DNA from: Aeromicrobium duanguangcaii
GTDB lineage: Bacteria > Actinomycetota > Actinomycetes > Propionibacteriales > Nocardioidaceae
Assembly: GCF_024508295.1 (NCBI RefSeq)
Contig: NZ_CP101990.1
Location: forward strand, 3,038,001-3,102,000
Length of the DNA stretch: 64,000 nucleotides
Direction of reading: 5' to 3'
Shown piece after piece: positions 9,446 to 18,008 of this stretch. The stretch's first letter is position 1. Each line of letters opens with the position of its first letter. The notes under the pieces were generated by a model. The model saw nothing but the letters and a program-made list of their open reading frames with translations. It was not told the origin of the DNA and did no database searches. The translations under genes and the position numbers were made by a program.

Positions 9446-11422
9446 GTGCCCCGACCGGGTCCCGCGGTCACTCACCTGAGCGACGCCGAGCTCGCCGCGA
9501 ACAACGGCCCGGTCCTCCGCCGCATCGCGATCCTGCTGCGGCCGTACCGCGCCAAGATGGTGGCGGTCGCCGTCATCGTGGTGCTGTCGGCCGTCCTGAC
9601 CTCGATCGTCCCGTTCCTCACCCAGGCGGTCTTCGACCGCGCCCTCTTCGGCTCCGGCGGCCCCGACCTGGGTCTGCTGGGCTGGCTCGTCGCGGGCATG
9701 TGCGCGCTGCCGATCCTGGCGTCGATGCTGAACATCGCCCAGAACTGGCTGACGTCCACCATCGGCAACTCGGCCATGGCCGATCTGCGCAGCGAGCTCT
9801 TCGCGCACCTGCAGAAGATGGAGCTGGCGTTCTTCACCACGACCAAGACCGGTGCCATCCAGTCCCGGCTGGCCAACGACGTCGCGGGCGTGCGCACGGT
9901 GCTCACCGACACCGCCACCTCGATCCTGCAGAACACCGTCACCGTCACGGCGGCGTTCATCTCGATGGTGATCCTGTCGTGGGAGCTGACGATCCTGACG
10001 GTCGTCCTGATGCCGCTGTTCATCTGGCTCCAGCTCAAGGTGGGGCGCCGGCGCCAGCACTTGGCGCGCCGCACGCAGGAGAGCCTCTCGGAGATGACGG
10101 CGATCACCGAGGAGTCGCTCAGCGTCTCGGGGATCCTGCTGGCCAAGGTGTTCAACCGCAGCGCGTCGGAGGCCCAGCGCTACCGCAACGCCAACCTCGA
10201 GCAGACCCGGCTGCAGGTCGAGCAGGCGATGACCGGCCGGATGTTCTTCGCCACCGTCCAGACCTTCTTCGCGATCACACCGGCCCTGATCTACCTGGCG
10301 GCGGGCTTCATTATCGCCGGCCGGCTGCCCGGCGGCGCCGAGTCGCTCTCGGCAGGGACCCTGGTCGCGTTCACCACCGTGCAGGCCCGCCTGCAGATGC
10401 CGCTGCTGCAGCTCATGCGGGTCTCGCTCGACGTCCAGACCTCGCTGGCGCTCTTCCGCCGCATCTTCGAGTACCTCGACCTCGAGCCGGCGATCGTCGA
10501 CCGGCCCGGCGCGCGCACGGTCACGCCCGCCGACCTGCGGGGCACGATCGAGTTCCGCGACGTGTGGTTCCGTTACCCCCCGCCGCGGGTGCTGACCGGC
10601 GAGAGCGCGAAGGAGCGGTTCGGCGACTCCAGCGGCCCCGTCGACGCGGCGTCCACGGCCGACGCCGACGCCTGGGCCCTGTCGGAGCTGTCGTTCACGA
10701 TCGAGGGCGGTCAGCTGGCGGCGATCGTGGGGCCTTCCGGCTCGGGCAAGACCACCGCCACGTACCTCGTGCCGCGGTTCTACGACGTGCAGCGCGGACA
10801 GGTGCTGATCGACGGCATCGACGTCCGCGACATCACCTCGTCCTCGTTGGCCGACTGCGTCGGCATGGTCACCCAGGAGCCCTACCTCTTCCACGGCACC
10901 ATCCGCGAGAACATCGCCTACGCGAAGCCCGGCGCCACCGCCGACGAGATCGTCGCCGCCGCCACCGACGCCAACATCCACGACCGGATCATGAGCTTCC
11001 CCGACGGCTACGAGACCGTCACCGGCGAACGCGGGTACCGGCTCTCCGGTGGCGAGAAGCAGCGCATCGCGATCGCCCGCGTGCTGCTGAAGAACCCGCG
11101 GATCCTCATCCTCGACGAGGCCACCAGCGCCCTCGACAACGAGACCGAGCGCCTCGTGCAGGAGGCGCTCGAGCGCGCGACGACCGGTCGCACCACGCTC
11201 GCGATCGCGCACCGGCTCAGCACGATCCAGAACGCCGACGTCATCTTCGGCCTCGTCGACGGGCGCGTCGTCGAGCGCGGCACCCATGAGGAGCTGGTCG
11301 ACGATCCCGACGGCCTGTACGGCCGGCTGTACCGCGAGCAGTTCGCCAGCCGGCGGCAGACACCCGACGCCACGCGAGGCCAGGGACCCGTGGGATTCCT
11401 GCGCGCCGATGTATCCCTGTGA
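9446..11422 (+). CDS. ABC exporter, fused membrane and ATPase domains (ABCB/MsbA type)
   Basis: A 658-residue half-transporter: six membrane helices in residues about 25-320, then an ATPase domain with Walker A GPSGSGKTT (about 429-437), signature LSGGEKQR (about 532), Walker B ILILDEA (about 553) and an H-loop IAHRLS. It would act as a homodimer exporting lipids, peptides or drugs; the substrate cannot be read from sequence. An unusual insertion of about 30 residues sits between the aromatic A-loop region (RYPPP) and the first strand before Walker A. GTG 9446 is chosen, 5 bp after the YbaY-like gene. Its position between two giant surface proteins is suggestive but not evidence of a shared role. 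Confidence 0.93.
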   Translation: MPRPGPAVTHLSDAELAANNGPVLRRIAILLRPYRAKMVAVAVIVVLSAVLTSIVPFLTQAVFDRALFGSGGPDLGLLGWLVAGMCALPILASMLNIAQNWLTSTIGNSAMADLRSELFAHLQKMELAFFTTTKTGAIQSRLANDVAGVRTVLTDTATSILQNTVTVTAAFISMVILSWELTILTVVLMPLFIWLQLKVGRRRQHLARRTQESLSEMTAITEESLSVSGILLAKVFNRSASEAQRYRNANLEQTRLQVEQAMTGRMFFATVQTFFAITPALIYLAAGFIIAGRLPGGAESLSAGTLVAFTTVQARLQMPLLQLMRVSLDVQTSLALFRRIFEYLDLEPAIVDRPGARTVTPADLRGTIEFRDVWFRYPPPRVLTGESAKERFGDSSGPVDAASTADADAWALSELSFTIEGGQLAAIVGPSGSGKTTATYLVPRFYDVQRGQVLIDGIDVRDITSSSLADCVGMVTQEPYLFHGTIRENIAYAKPGATADEIVAAATDANIHDRIMSFPDGYETVTGERGYRLSGGEKQRIAIARVLLKNPRILILDEATSALDNETERLVQEALERATTGRTTLAIAHRLSTIQNADVIFGLVDGRVVERGTHEELVDDPDGLYGRLYREQFASRRQTPDATRGQGPVGFLRADVSL

Positions 11423-11482
11423 TTCCAAGGGGTCGAAAGGTGGCCATGGTCACGGCTCTCGGAGGCTGCCACAATCACCTCC

Positions 11483-12829
11483 ATGACCACCGCCTACCTG
11501 GTGACGTCGGCACTTCTCGTGCTGACGGTCGCGGCGGTGCGTCACCACCGGTCGTCCGTCTCGGTGCCCGTCCTGATCATGCTCCTGGCCGCCGCCGGTT
11601 GGAACCTGGCACGAGCCGATCGCGGGGCCGTCGACCCCGCGCCCAGCGTCACCGTCGCGATCAACGTCGTGTTCGTCCAGATCACCGCGGCCTCCTTCTA
11701 CGTCGCGACGCGGCGCCTCGTCTACGGGCGCTGGCGCATGTCGGGCTGGTTCTGGGCCCTGGCGATCGGGGTCAGCACCGCGACCTTCATCGGGATGCTC
11801 CCGTCGGTCGGGCTCACCACCGGTGAGGACTACTACGCCAGTCCGGTCTACGTCGTGCACCTGGCGTATTCGTTCGCGCTCTTCGGCGCCGGGATCCTGA
11901 CCCTCAGCTCCCGCCAGCACGACCCGTCACCCCACGTGCGCCGTGTCGTCTCGGCCGTCCAGCTGGGCGCCCTGCTGGTCCTGACCCTCCAGGTGTTGTA
12001 CCCGTCCCTGACCCCGCTGGCGGTCGCCGCCACGGCGATGGTGATGGTGTGGACGACCGGCCACGTCGGCGAGTGGTCGCGCTCGGCGTCGCGAGCCGGC
12101 CGGTTGCTGGACTCGATCGGCGTGTTCATCCTCGTCGTCGACCGCTCCGGTCGCCTGCAGGACTGGAACGGCCCGGCCGCCAGCCTGCTGCGGCTCAAAG
12201 GTCACACGGCTCGGCGGGACCTCGACGTGGCCGCGGCGCTGGGGATGTCGATGCCGTTCCTGGACGAGTCCACCGTGACCCTGCAGATCGAGGGCGGCGA
12301 GCTGCGCACCTCGCTGTCGGTGCACCCGGTCGATCCCCTCTCGCGCACCAGCGACCGGGTCCTCATGTTCCGGCCGGTCAGGTCGTCCGTCGAGAGCTCG
12401 TCGTTCCCCACCGTCTCCGGCGCACTCAAGGGCCACGACCCCGCGACGCAGACGCTCGGCCGCAAGGCCGCGGTCGATCAGCTGCGCGCCGCGGCCGAGG
12501 AGGGCCAGCGCGTGCTCCGCCTGGACATCAAGCCGCGCACCCCCCGGCGCGCGGACGAGGTGATGTTCCTGATGGCCCGGCGCATGGAGGCGCGCGCCGC
12601 CGAGCGTGGATGGACCGAGACCGAATGGGCCCGCCTGGACACCTGGACCTTCGTGACGCCGATCCTCGACGCCCACTTCGAGGCGATCCCCGCTCACGTC
12701 GTCGTCGAGGACCTGGGCGTGGACATGGTGGTCTCGTTCTTCGAGCCGCTCCCCGACGAATCGGCGGCCGACTTCGTCCGCCGCGTCTCGGCCGACGAGT
12801 ACGACCACAACTCCGCTCAGAACAGCTGA
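11483..12829 (+). CDS. Multi-helix membrane protein with PAS domain, output unknown
   Basis: The 448-residue product has about seven hydrophobic helices in residues 1-200, resembling the 7TM sensor region of some histidine kinases, then a PAS-like domain (about 210-310; IGVFILVVDRSGRLQDWN). About 130 further residues follow in which I find no H-box, ATPase, GGDEF/EAL or HTH motif. It looks like a sensor whose output domain is novel or degenerate. CACAAT, a near-match to the -10 consensus, ends 7 nt before ATG 11483. It converges on the second giant surface-protein gene with a 42-bp gap. Function not assignable from sequence alone. Confidence 0.8.
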   Translation: MTTAYLVTSALLVLTVAAVRHHRSSVSVPVLIMLLAAAGWNLARADRGAVDPAPSVTVAINVVFVQITAASFYVATRRLVYGRWRMSGWFWALAIGVSTATFIGMLPSVGLTTGEDYYASPVYVVHLAYSFALFGAGILTLSSRQHDPSPHVRRVVSAVQLGALLVLTLQVLYPSLTPLAVAATAMVMVWTTGHVGEWSRSASRAGRLLDSIGVFILVVDRSGRLQDWNGPAASLLRLKGHTARRDLDVAAALGMSMPFLDESTVTLQIEGGELRTSLSVHPVDPLSRTSDRVLMFRPVRSSVESSSFPTVSGALKGHDPATQTLGRKAAVDQLRAAAEEGQRVLRLDIKPRTPRRADEVMFLMARRMEARAAERGWTETEWARLDTWTFVTPILDAHFEAIPAHVVVEDLGVDMVVSFFEPLPDESAADFVRRVSADEYDHNSAQNS

Positions 12830-12871
12830 CGCGGCACGCCGCAGGCCGGGGGCACGGCGCGCTGCACTCGC

Positions 12872-15800
12872 TCAGGCGCGGCGGCGCCGTCCCAGCAGGA
12901 GTGCGAGCCCACCGAGCACGACCGCACCGAGTCCCCCCGCCACCGCGGCGAGGGTGGCACCCGAGCCCGTGTCGGCCAGCGGCGACCGGCCGTCGTCGCC
13001 TTCGTCGCCGGCTTCGTCGTCGCCCTGGCCGTCACTGCCGGACCCGGCCTCGGTCGGAACCTCGGGAGCCGCCGTGACGTCGACCGTGACCGTCGCCGTG
13101 TCGCAGACGGGCAGCGGCGTGGAGTCGTCGCACCGCTCGTACTCGAACGAGTCGGAGCCGACGAAGCCCTGGCGCGGCGTGTACCGCACGGTGCCGTCCG
13201 CCAGGACCTCCGCGACGCCGTGCTTCGGCTTCTTGGTGATCCGCGCGGCCGCGAGCGGGCGCCCGGTCCGGCTGGAGTCGTTGCGGTCGACCTCGATGAC
13301 CACCGGCCGGCCCGCTCGGGTCGTGGCCGTGTCGTCACCGGTCACGACCGTGTTGGTCCGCACGGTCACGGGGATCGACACGATGTGGCACTGCTGGGGC
13401 CGCGACGTGTCGCACACGCGCAGGTCGAACGCATCGTCACCGGAGTAGCCGTCGTCCGGCGTGTACGTCACGGCGCCCGTCTGCGCGTCCACGCTGACGT
13501 CGCCATGGGCCGCACCGCCGACGACCTGCACCGACTGCGGGTCCAGGCCCGCACCGGCGGAGCTCACGACGTCGCCCAGCGGGATCGTCAGCTCAGCATC
13601 CTGGTCGGTCTCGAAGCCCGCGGCGGCCGCCGGCGAGATCGCGAACGCGTTCGCCACGGTGACCGTCACCGTGGCGGTGTCGCACACCGGCGTGGGGGTC
13701 GACGTGTCACAGACGCGGTACTCGAAGGTGTCCTGACCGGAGAAGCCCGCATCGGGCGAGTAGGTGATCTCGCCGTCCGGACCCACCACGGCGGTGCCGT
13801 GCGACGGTCCGGCCACGATCACCGGGTGCGCCAGCGCCTGGCCCGAGGCCGAGCTGTCGTTGTCCGCCACGTCGATGTCCACGTCGGTGCCGAACGCCGT
13901 CGTCGCCGAGTCATCGGCCGCGGCGACCGCGTTGGCGGACACCTCGACAGCGATCGTCACCGTCGTGCACTGGACCGGGTTCGACGTGTCGCACACGCGC
14001 ACCTCGAACTCGTCGTCACCGGAGTACCCCGGGACCGGCGTGTACGTCAGCTCACCCGTGACCGGGTCCACCGTCACGGTGCCGTGCTCGGGGGCATCGG
14101 GGATGGTGACCGTCGTGGGATCGACGGGCTTGCCCGACGGGGACACCACGTCAGCGAGCGGGATGGTCGTCGAGGTGTTCTGCGGCGTCGCGACGCCGTC
14201 CTCGACCGCGGTCCCCTCGGCGAAGACGTTGTCGACCGTGACCGTCACCGTCGCGGTGTCACACACCGCGGTCGGGGTCGACGTGTCGCACACGCGGTAC
14301 TCGAACGTGTCCTCGCCGGAGAAGCCGGCCTCGGGCGTGTAGGTGATCCGGCCGTCCGACTCGACCACAGCGGTGCCATGGCCGGGCGCCGTGGTCACCG
14401 TCGGCGGCGCGAAGGCCTGGCCCGAGGCGCTGTCGTCGTTGCCACGCACGTCGATCGTGCGGGGCGTCGCCACCGTGGTCGTGGCCGAGTCGTCGACCGC
14501 CGTGACCGAGTTCGCGCCGACCGTCACCTCGATGGTGACCGTCGTGCACTGCACCGGGTTCGACGTGTCGCACACGCGCACCTCGAACTCGTCGTCACCG
14601 GAGTAACCCGAGGCCGGCGCGTACGTCAGCTCACCTGTGACCGGGTCCACCGTCACGGTGCCGTGCCCGGGACCGCGCGAGACGGTCACCTTGGTCGGAT
14701 CCAGCGGCTTGCCCGAAGCCGACACCACGTCCGCCAGCGGGATTTCCTTCGGCGTGTTGTGCCCCGTGGACACGCCGTCCTCGACGGCCGTCTCCTCGCT
14801 GAAGACGTTGTCGACCGTCACGGTGACCTTGGCGGTGTCGCACACGGCCGGGGTCGACGTGTCACAGACGCGGTACTCGAACGTGTCCTGGCCGGAGAAG
14901 CCAGCGGCCGGCGTGTAGGCGATGCCGCCGTCGGACTCGACCACAGCGGTGCCATGACCCGGAGCGGTCGTCACCGTCGGCGGCGCGAACGACTGGCCCG
15001 AGGCGCTGTCGTCGTTGCCACGCACGTCGATCGTGCCGGCCGTCCCGACCGGTGTCGTTGCCGAGTCGTCGTGAGCCGTCACCGTGTTCGCGCCGACCGT
15101 CACCTCGATGGTGACCGTCGTGCACTGCACCGGTGCGGAGGTGTCGCACACGCGCACCTCGAAGTCGTCTTCACCCGTGTACCCGGGGTTCGGCGTGTAG
15201 GTGAGCCGGCCCGTGGTCGGGTCGACCCTCACGTCACCGTGCCCGGGAGCGTCCGAGACGGTCACCGTGGTCGGATCGAGCGGCTTGCCCGACGGGGAGA
15301 CCACATCGTCCAACGGGATCTGCTTCGCCGTGTTCTGCGGCGTCGTGACGCCGTCCTCGACTGCCGTCCCCTCGGCGAAGACGTTGTCGACCGTGACCGT
15401 CACCGTCGCGGTGTCACACACGGCGGTCTGGTGCGACGTGTCGCACACCCGGTACTCGAACGTGTCCTGACCGGAGAAGCCGGCCTCGGGTGTGTAGGTG
15501 ATCTCGCCGTCCGACTCGACCACGGCGGTGCCATGGCCCGGAGCGGTCGTCACCGTCGGCGGCGCGAACGACTGGCCCGAGGCGCTGCCGTCGTTGCCAC
15601 GCACGTCGATCGTGCGGGGCGACGCCACCGTGGTCGTGGCCGAGTCGTCGACCGCCGTCACCGAGTTCGCGCCGACCGTCACCTGGATGGTGACCGTCGT
15701 GCACTGCACCGGTGCGGCGGTGTCGCACACACGCACCTGGAAGGAATCAGCACCCGTGTACCCGCGGTTCGGCACGTAGGTGAGCAGGCCCGTGGTCGGG

Positions 15801-17704
15801 ACCAACAGGGTGCCGTGTATGGGACTGCCGCTGCCGGTCACCGAGGTCGGATCGAGCGGCTTGCCCGACGGGGAGACCACGTCGGCCAGCGGGATCTGCT
15901 TCGCCGTGTTCTGCGGCGTCGTGACGCCGTCCTCGACGGCGGTCCCCTCGGCGAACACGTTCGTGACCGTGACGGTGATCGTCTCGGTGATCTCCTGGTT
16001 CGAGGAGTCGCGGAGCGTGTACGTGAAGCTGCCAGTGCCGGAGAACCCGGCCGTCGGAGTGAAGGTGACGATGCCGTCGGCGAAGCTCACCGCCCCGTTC
16101 TGCGGCGAGCCGACGCGGACGAGCGCGAGATCCGTGCCGTGTCCGAGCGCCTCGAGGGCGGCTTGCGAGATCGTCACCGGGACGTTGGCCCGGGTCGTCC
16201 GGCTGTCCGGCTCCGCCTCGGGAGTGACCTGGATCAGCACGGTCACCAGCGCCCCGCCCGAGGTTCTGTAGGTGAAGGAGTCGGGCCCGGAGTAGCCCGC
16301 CGGGGGCGTGTACGTGTAGCGGCCGCCGGCGTAGGTGATCGTGCCACCCCGCGGCGAGGAGCGGTCATACGTGCCGTTCGAGGTGTCGGTGACCGTGGCC
16401 GGGACGTCGACCTGGGTGGCGATCACGACCTGGGTCTCCGCCGTGGCCGGCGGCGCGGGGTTCGGGTCCTCGTTGCCGACGGCCTGCGCGCTGTTGATCA
16501 GGGAGCCCGGCGCGGACGGCGCGGTGGCGCTCACGGTGACGACTGCTTCGTCACCGACCCCGAGGTAGCCGCCGTTGCAGGTGGCGACCTTCTGCGTGGT
16601 GCCCGTCACGACGCATGACGTGTCCGTGCTGGTCGCGCTGACGTTGCTGAGGTTGTTCGGGAGCGTGTCCTTGAGGACGAAGCCCGAGGTGTTGCCCGGG
16701 CCCTCGTTCTTGACGACGACGCGCCACGTGATGGTGCTGCCGACGACGACGGTGGCCGGTCCGGTCTTCGTCACGCTGAGCTTCGAGGGAAGCGCGGATG
16801 CACAGTTCGTCGCGTCGCTGCGCTGGTTGGTCGGCGCGGTGACCTCGTTGATCTTCGTGAAGGTGGGTGCATTCGTCGCGGCGTCCTTGATCGCGATCTG
16901 GTACATCTTGCCGTTCGTCGCGATGAGCGCGAGGTTGCCGTTCGTCATCGTGAAGGCCGAGCCGTAGGAGTTCACCGGCATGACTTCTGTGGACAGCGTG
17001 AAGGTCTTCACGGCGCCGGTGGTGCGATCGATCCGGTGGAGCTCAGGTGCCTTCCCGTAGCTGGGCGCCCACAGGTACCCGTCGAGAAGCGCCATGTCTG
17101 CGAAGTGGATGCCCGCCGAGGGGACCCCCGTGAGCGGGATCGCCGTTCGCGTCGGCCGCGTACCCCCGGTGACGGTCGTGACGTCCTTCAGGTTCTCGAT
17201 CTTGTAGATCGTCTTCGTGCCGCCGTTGCCCGAGGCGACGAAGTAGTTGCCGGCCGCGTCGAACTCACCGCTGTCCCAGAGCGTGTTCGGCGCCGTACCC
17301 AGAGCCGCGTTCGCGACGCCCAGCGGCTTCACGACACCGGATCGGTCGATGCGGGCGAACGAGCCCTCGATCTTCTCGCCCGAGGACTGTTCGTAGAACG
17401 TTCCGTAGAGGTAGTCGTCGGTCGGGTTGAACGCCAGCGCGTTGAAGACGTTCGCGCCCGTGTAGGTCCCGATCTCGGTCCACTGGGACCCACCCGTGCG
17501 GGTGTAGGACCCGGAGTTGAGCTTGACGGTGCCCACCGGGTCCTCGGCCTGGGCGAAGAAGCGCGGCACCGTGCAGTCGAAGGCCGGCGGGGCGGCCGCC
17601 TCGGCTGCCGGGGCCAGCACCGTCATGGTGCCGGCGAGGCTCAGCGCGGTCAGGGTGAAGGCTGTCGCACAGGTGAGCAGACGGCTGCGCAGGCGGAATG
17701 CCAT
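12872..17704 (-). CDS. Giant repeat surface protein with LADTG sorting signal
   Basis: A 1,610-residue secreted protein. After a signal peptide (cleavage near AEAAAPP) comes a beta-propeller-like segment similar to DUF6923 (about 40-310), one DUF11 module (about 315-425), two cadherin/Big_9-like modules, then five near-identical tandem pairs of Ig-like modules to about residue 1,540. Each module begins with phrases such as VFAEGTAVEDG or ANSVTAVDDSAT and holds a Cys pair (VCDTS...CTTV or CDTATV). The end has SPLADTGSG, a hydrophobic helix and RRRR: LADTG fits the LAXTG motif of class E sortases. It is predicted to be wall-linked as a long stalk or adhesin. ATG 17704 follows an AGAGG site. Confidence 0.92.
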   Translation of the reverse strand: MAFRLRSRLLTCATAFTLTALSLAGTMTVLAPAAEAAAPPAFDCTVPRFFAQAEDPVGTVKLNSGSYTRTGGSQWTEIGTYTGANVFNALAFNPTDDYLYGTFYEQSSGEKIEGSFARIDRSGVVKPLGVANAALGTAPNTLWDSGEFDAAGNYFVASGNGGTKTIYKIENLKDVTTVTGGTRPTRTAIPLTGVPSAGIHFADMALLDGYLWAPSYGKAPELHRIDRTTGAVKTFTLSTEVMPVNSYGSAFTMTNGNLALIATNGKMYQIAIKDAATNAPTFTKINEVTAPTNQRSDATNCASALPSKLSVTKTGPATVVVGSTITWRVVVKNEGPGNTSGFVLKDTLPNNLSNVSATSTDTSCVVTGTTQKVATCNGGYLGVGDEAVVTVSATAPSAPGSLINSAQAVGNEDPNPAPPATAETQVVIATQVDVPATVTDTSNGTYDRSSPRGGTITYAGGRYTYTPPAGYSGPDSFTYRTSGGALVTVLIQVTPEAEPDSRTTRANVPVTISQAALEALGHGTDLALVRVGSPQNGAVSFADGIVTFTPTAGFSGTGSFTYTLRDSSNQEITETITVTVTNVFAEGTAVEDGVTTPQNTAKQIPLADVVSPSGKPLDPTSVTGSGSPIHGTLLVPTTGLLTYVPNRGYTGADSFQVRVCDTAAPVQCTTVTIQVTVGANSVTAVDDSATTTVASPRTIDVRGNDGSASGQSFAPPTVTTAPGHGTAVVESDGEITYTPEAGFSGQDTFEYRVCDTSHQTAVCDTATVTVTVDNVFAEGTAVEDGVTTPQNTAKQIPLDDVVSPSGKPLDPTTVTVSDAPGHGDVRVDPTTGRLTYTPNPGYTGEDDFEVRVCDTSAPVQCTTVTIEVTVGANTVTAHDDSATTPVGTAGTIDVRGNDDSASGQSFAPPTVTTAPGHGTAVVESDGGIAYTPAAGFSGQDTFEYRVCDTSTPAVCDTAKVTVTVDNVFSEETAVEDGVSTGHNTPKEIPLADVVSASGKPLDPTKVTVSRGPGHGTVTVDPVTGELTYAPASGYSGDDEFEVRVCDTSNPVQCTTVTIEVTVGANSVTAVDDSATTTVATPRTIDVRGNDDSASGQAFAPPTVTTAPGHGTAVVESDGRITYTPEAGFSGEDTFEYRVCDTSTPTAVCDTATVTVTVDNVFAEGTAVEDGVATPQNTSTTIPLADVVSPSGKPVDPTTVTIPDAPEHGTVTVDPVTGELTYTPVPGYSGDDEFEVRVCDTSNPVQCTTVTIAVEVSANAVAAADDSATTAFGTDVDIDVADNDSSASGQALAHPVIVAGPSHGTAVVGPDGEITYSPDAGFSGQDTFEYRVCDTSTPTPVCDTATVTVTVANAFAISPAAAAGFETDQDAELTIPLGDVVSSAGAGLDPQSVQVVGGAAHGDVSVDAQTGAVTYTPDDGYSGDDAFDLRVCDTSRPQQCHIVSIPVTVRTNTVVTGDDTATTRAGRPVVIEVDRNDSSRTGRPLAAARITKKPKHGVAEVLADGTVRYTPRQGFVGSDSFEYERCDDSTPLPVCDTATVTVDVTAAPEVPTEAGSGSDGQGDDEAGDEGDDGRSPLADTGSGATLAAVAGGLGAVVLGGLALLLGRRRRA
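13070..15965 (-). repeat. Five tandem ~580-bp repeats inside the LADTG protein gene
   Basis: Five consecutive coding units, each a pair of Ig-like modules of about 190 residues, are nearly identical at DNA level over long stretches. For example, the block around GCCGACCGTCACCTCGATGG recurs near 14517 and 15095, and in variant form near 15675. The outer units are most diverged. Such arrays change copy number by recombination and are easily collapsed in assemblies. Confidence 0.85.
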
Positions 17705-18008
17705 GAAATCCGGAAACCTCTCGAGAATGGGAGATTCACAGACACGGCCGAGATCGAGCAGGGCCCGGGCACACCACGGTCGCCATGACCGGGGCCGGAG
17801 GCCGTGAGCGGAGCCGACTCCCTCCGGACTCGCTCGTCAGGGACGCTACCTGTGACACCTGGTGCCCATGGCGGTTTCAGCACGCACGGGCCCGCGACCT
17901 GCCCAGAACGGTCACAAAGAACTACGCGAGATGGACGAAAGTGTCATGTTCCGCGCCACATGAGTCACATGAGGCAATGCGGGCCGCACCCGTCCCGCGA
18001 TCTTCGCG
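17705..18008. other. 304-bp intergenic stretch, no gene seen
   Basis: The region lies upstream of the LADTG protein gene and downstream of the aldehyde dehydrogenase gene. I find no convincing ORF, RNA gene or strong hairpin. The part 17900-17980 is less GC-rich than its surroundings and may hold the promoter of the surface-protein gene, but no clear -10/-35 pair stands out. Confidence 0.5.

Noticed and set aside
8966..11428. 820-codon minus-strand frame opposite the ABC exporter
   Set aside because: The plus strand carries Walker A, signature and Walker B in order. The minus frame has no motif.
13220..16618. Long plus-strand frame opposite the LADTG protein, with apparent repeats
   Set aside because: The repeats come from the minus-strand modules. 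The product is Arg/His-rich without a fold pattern.
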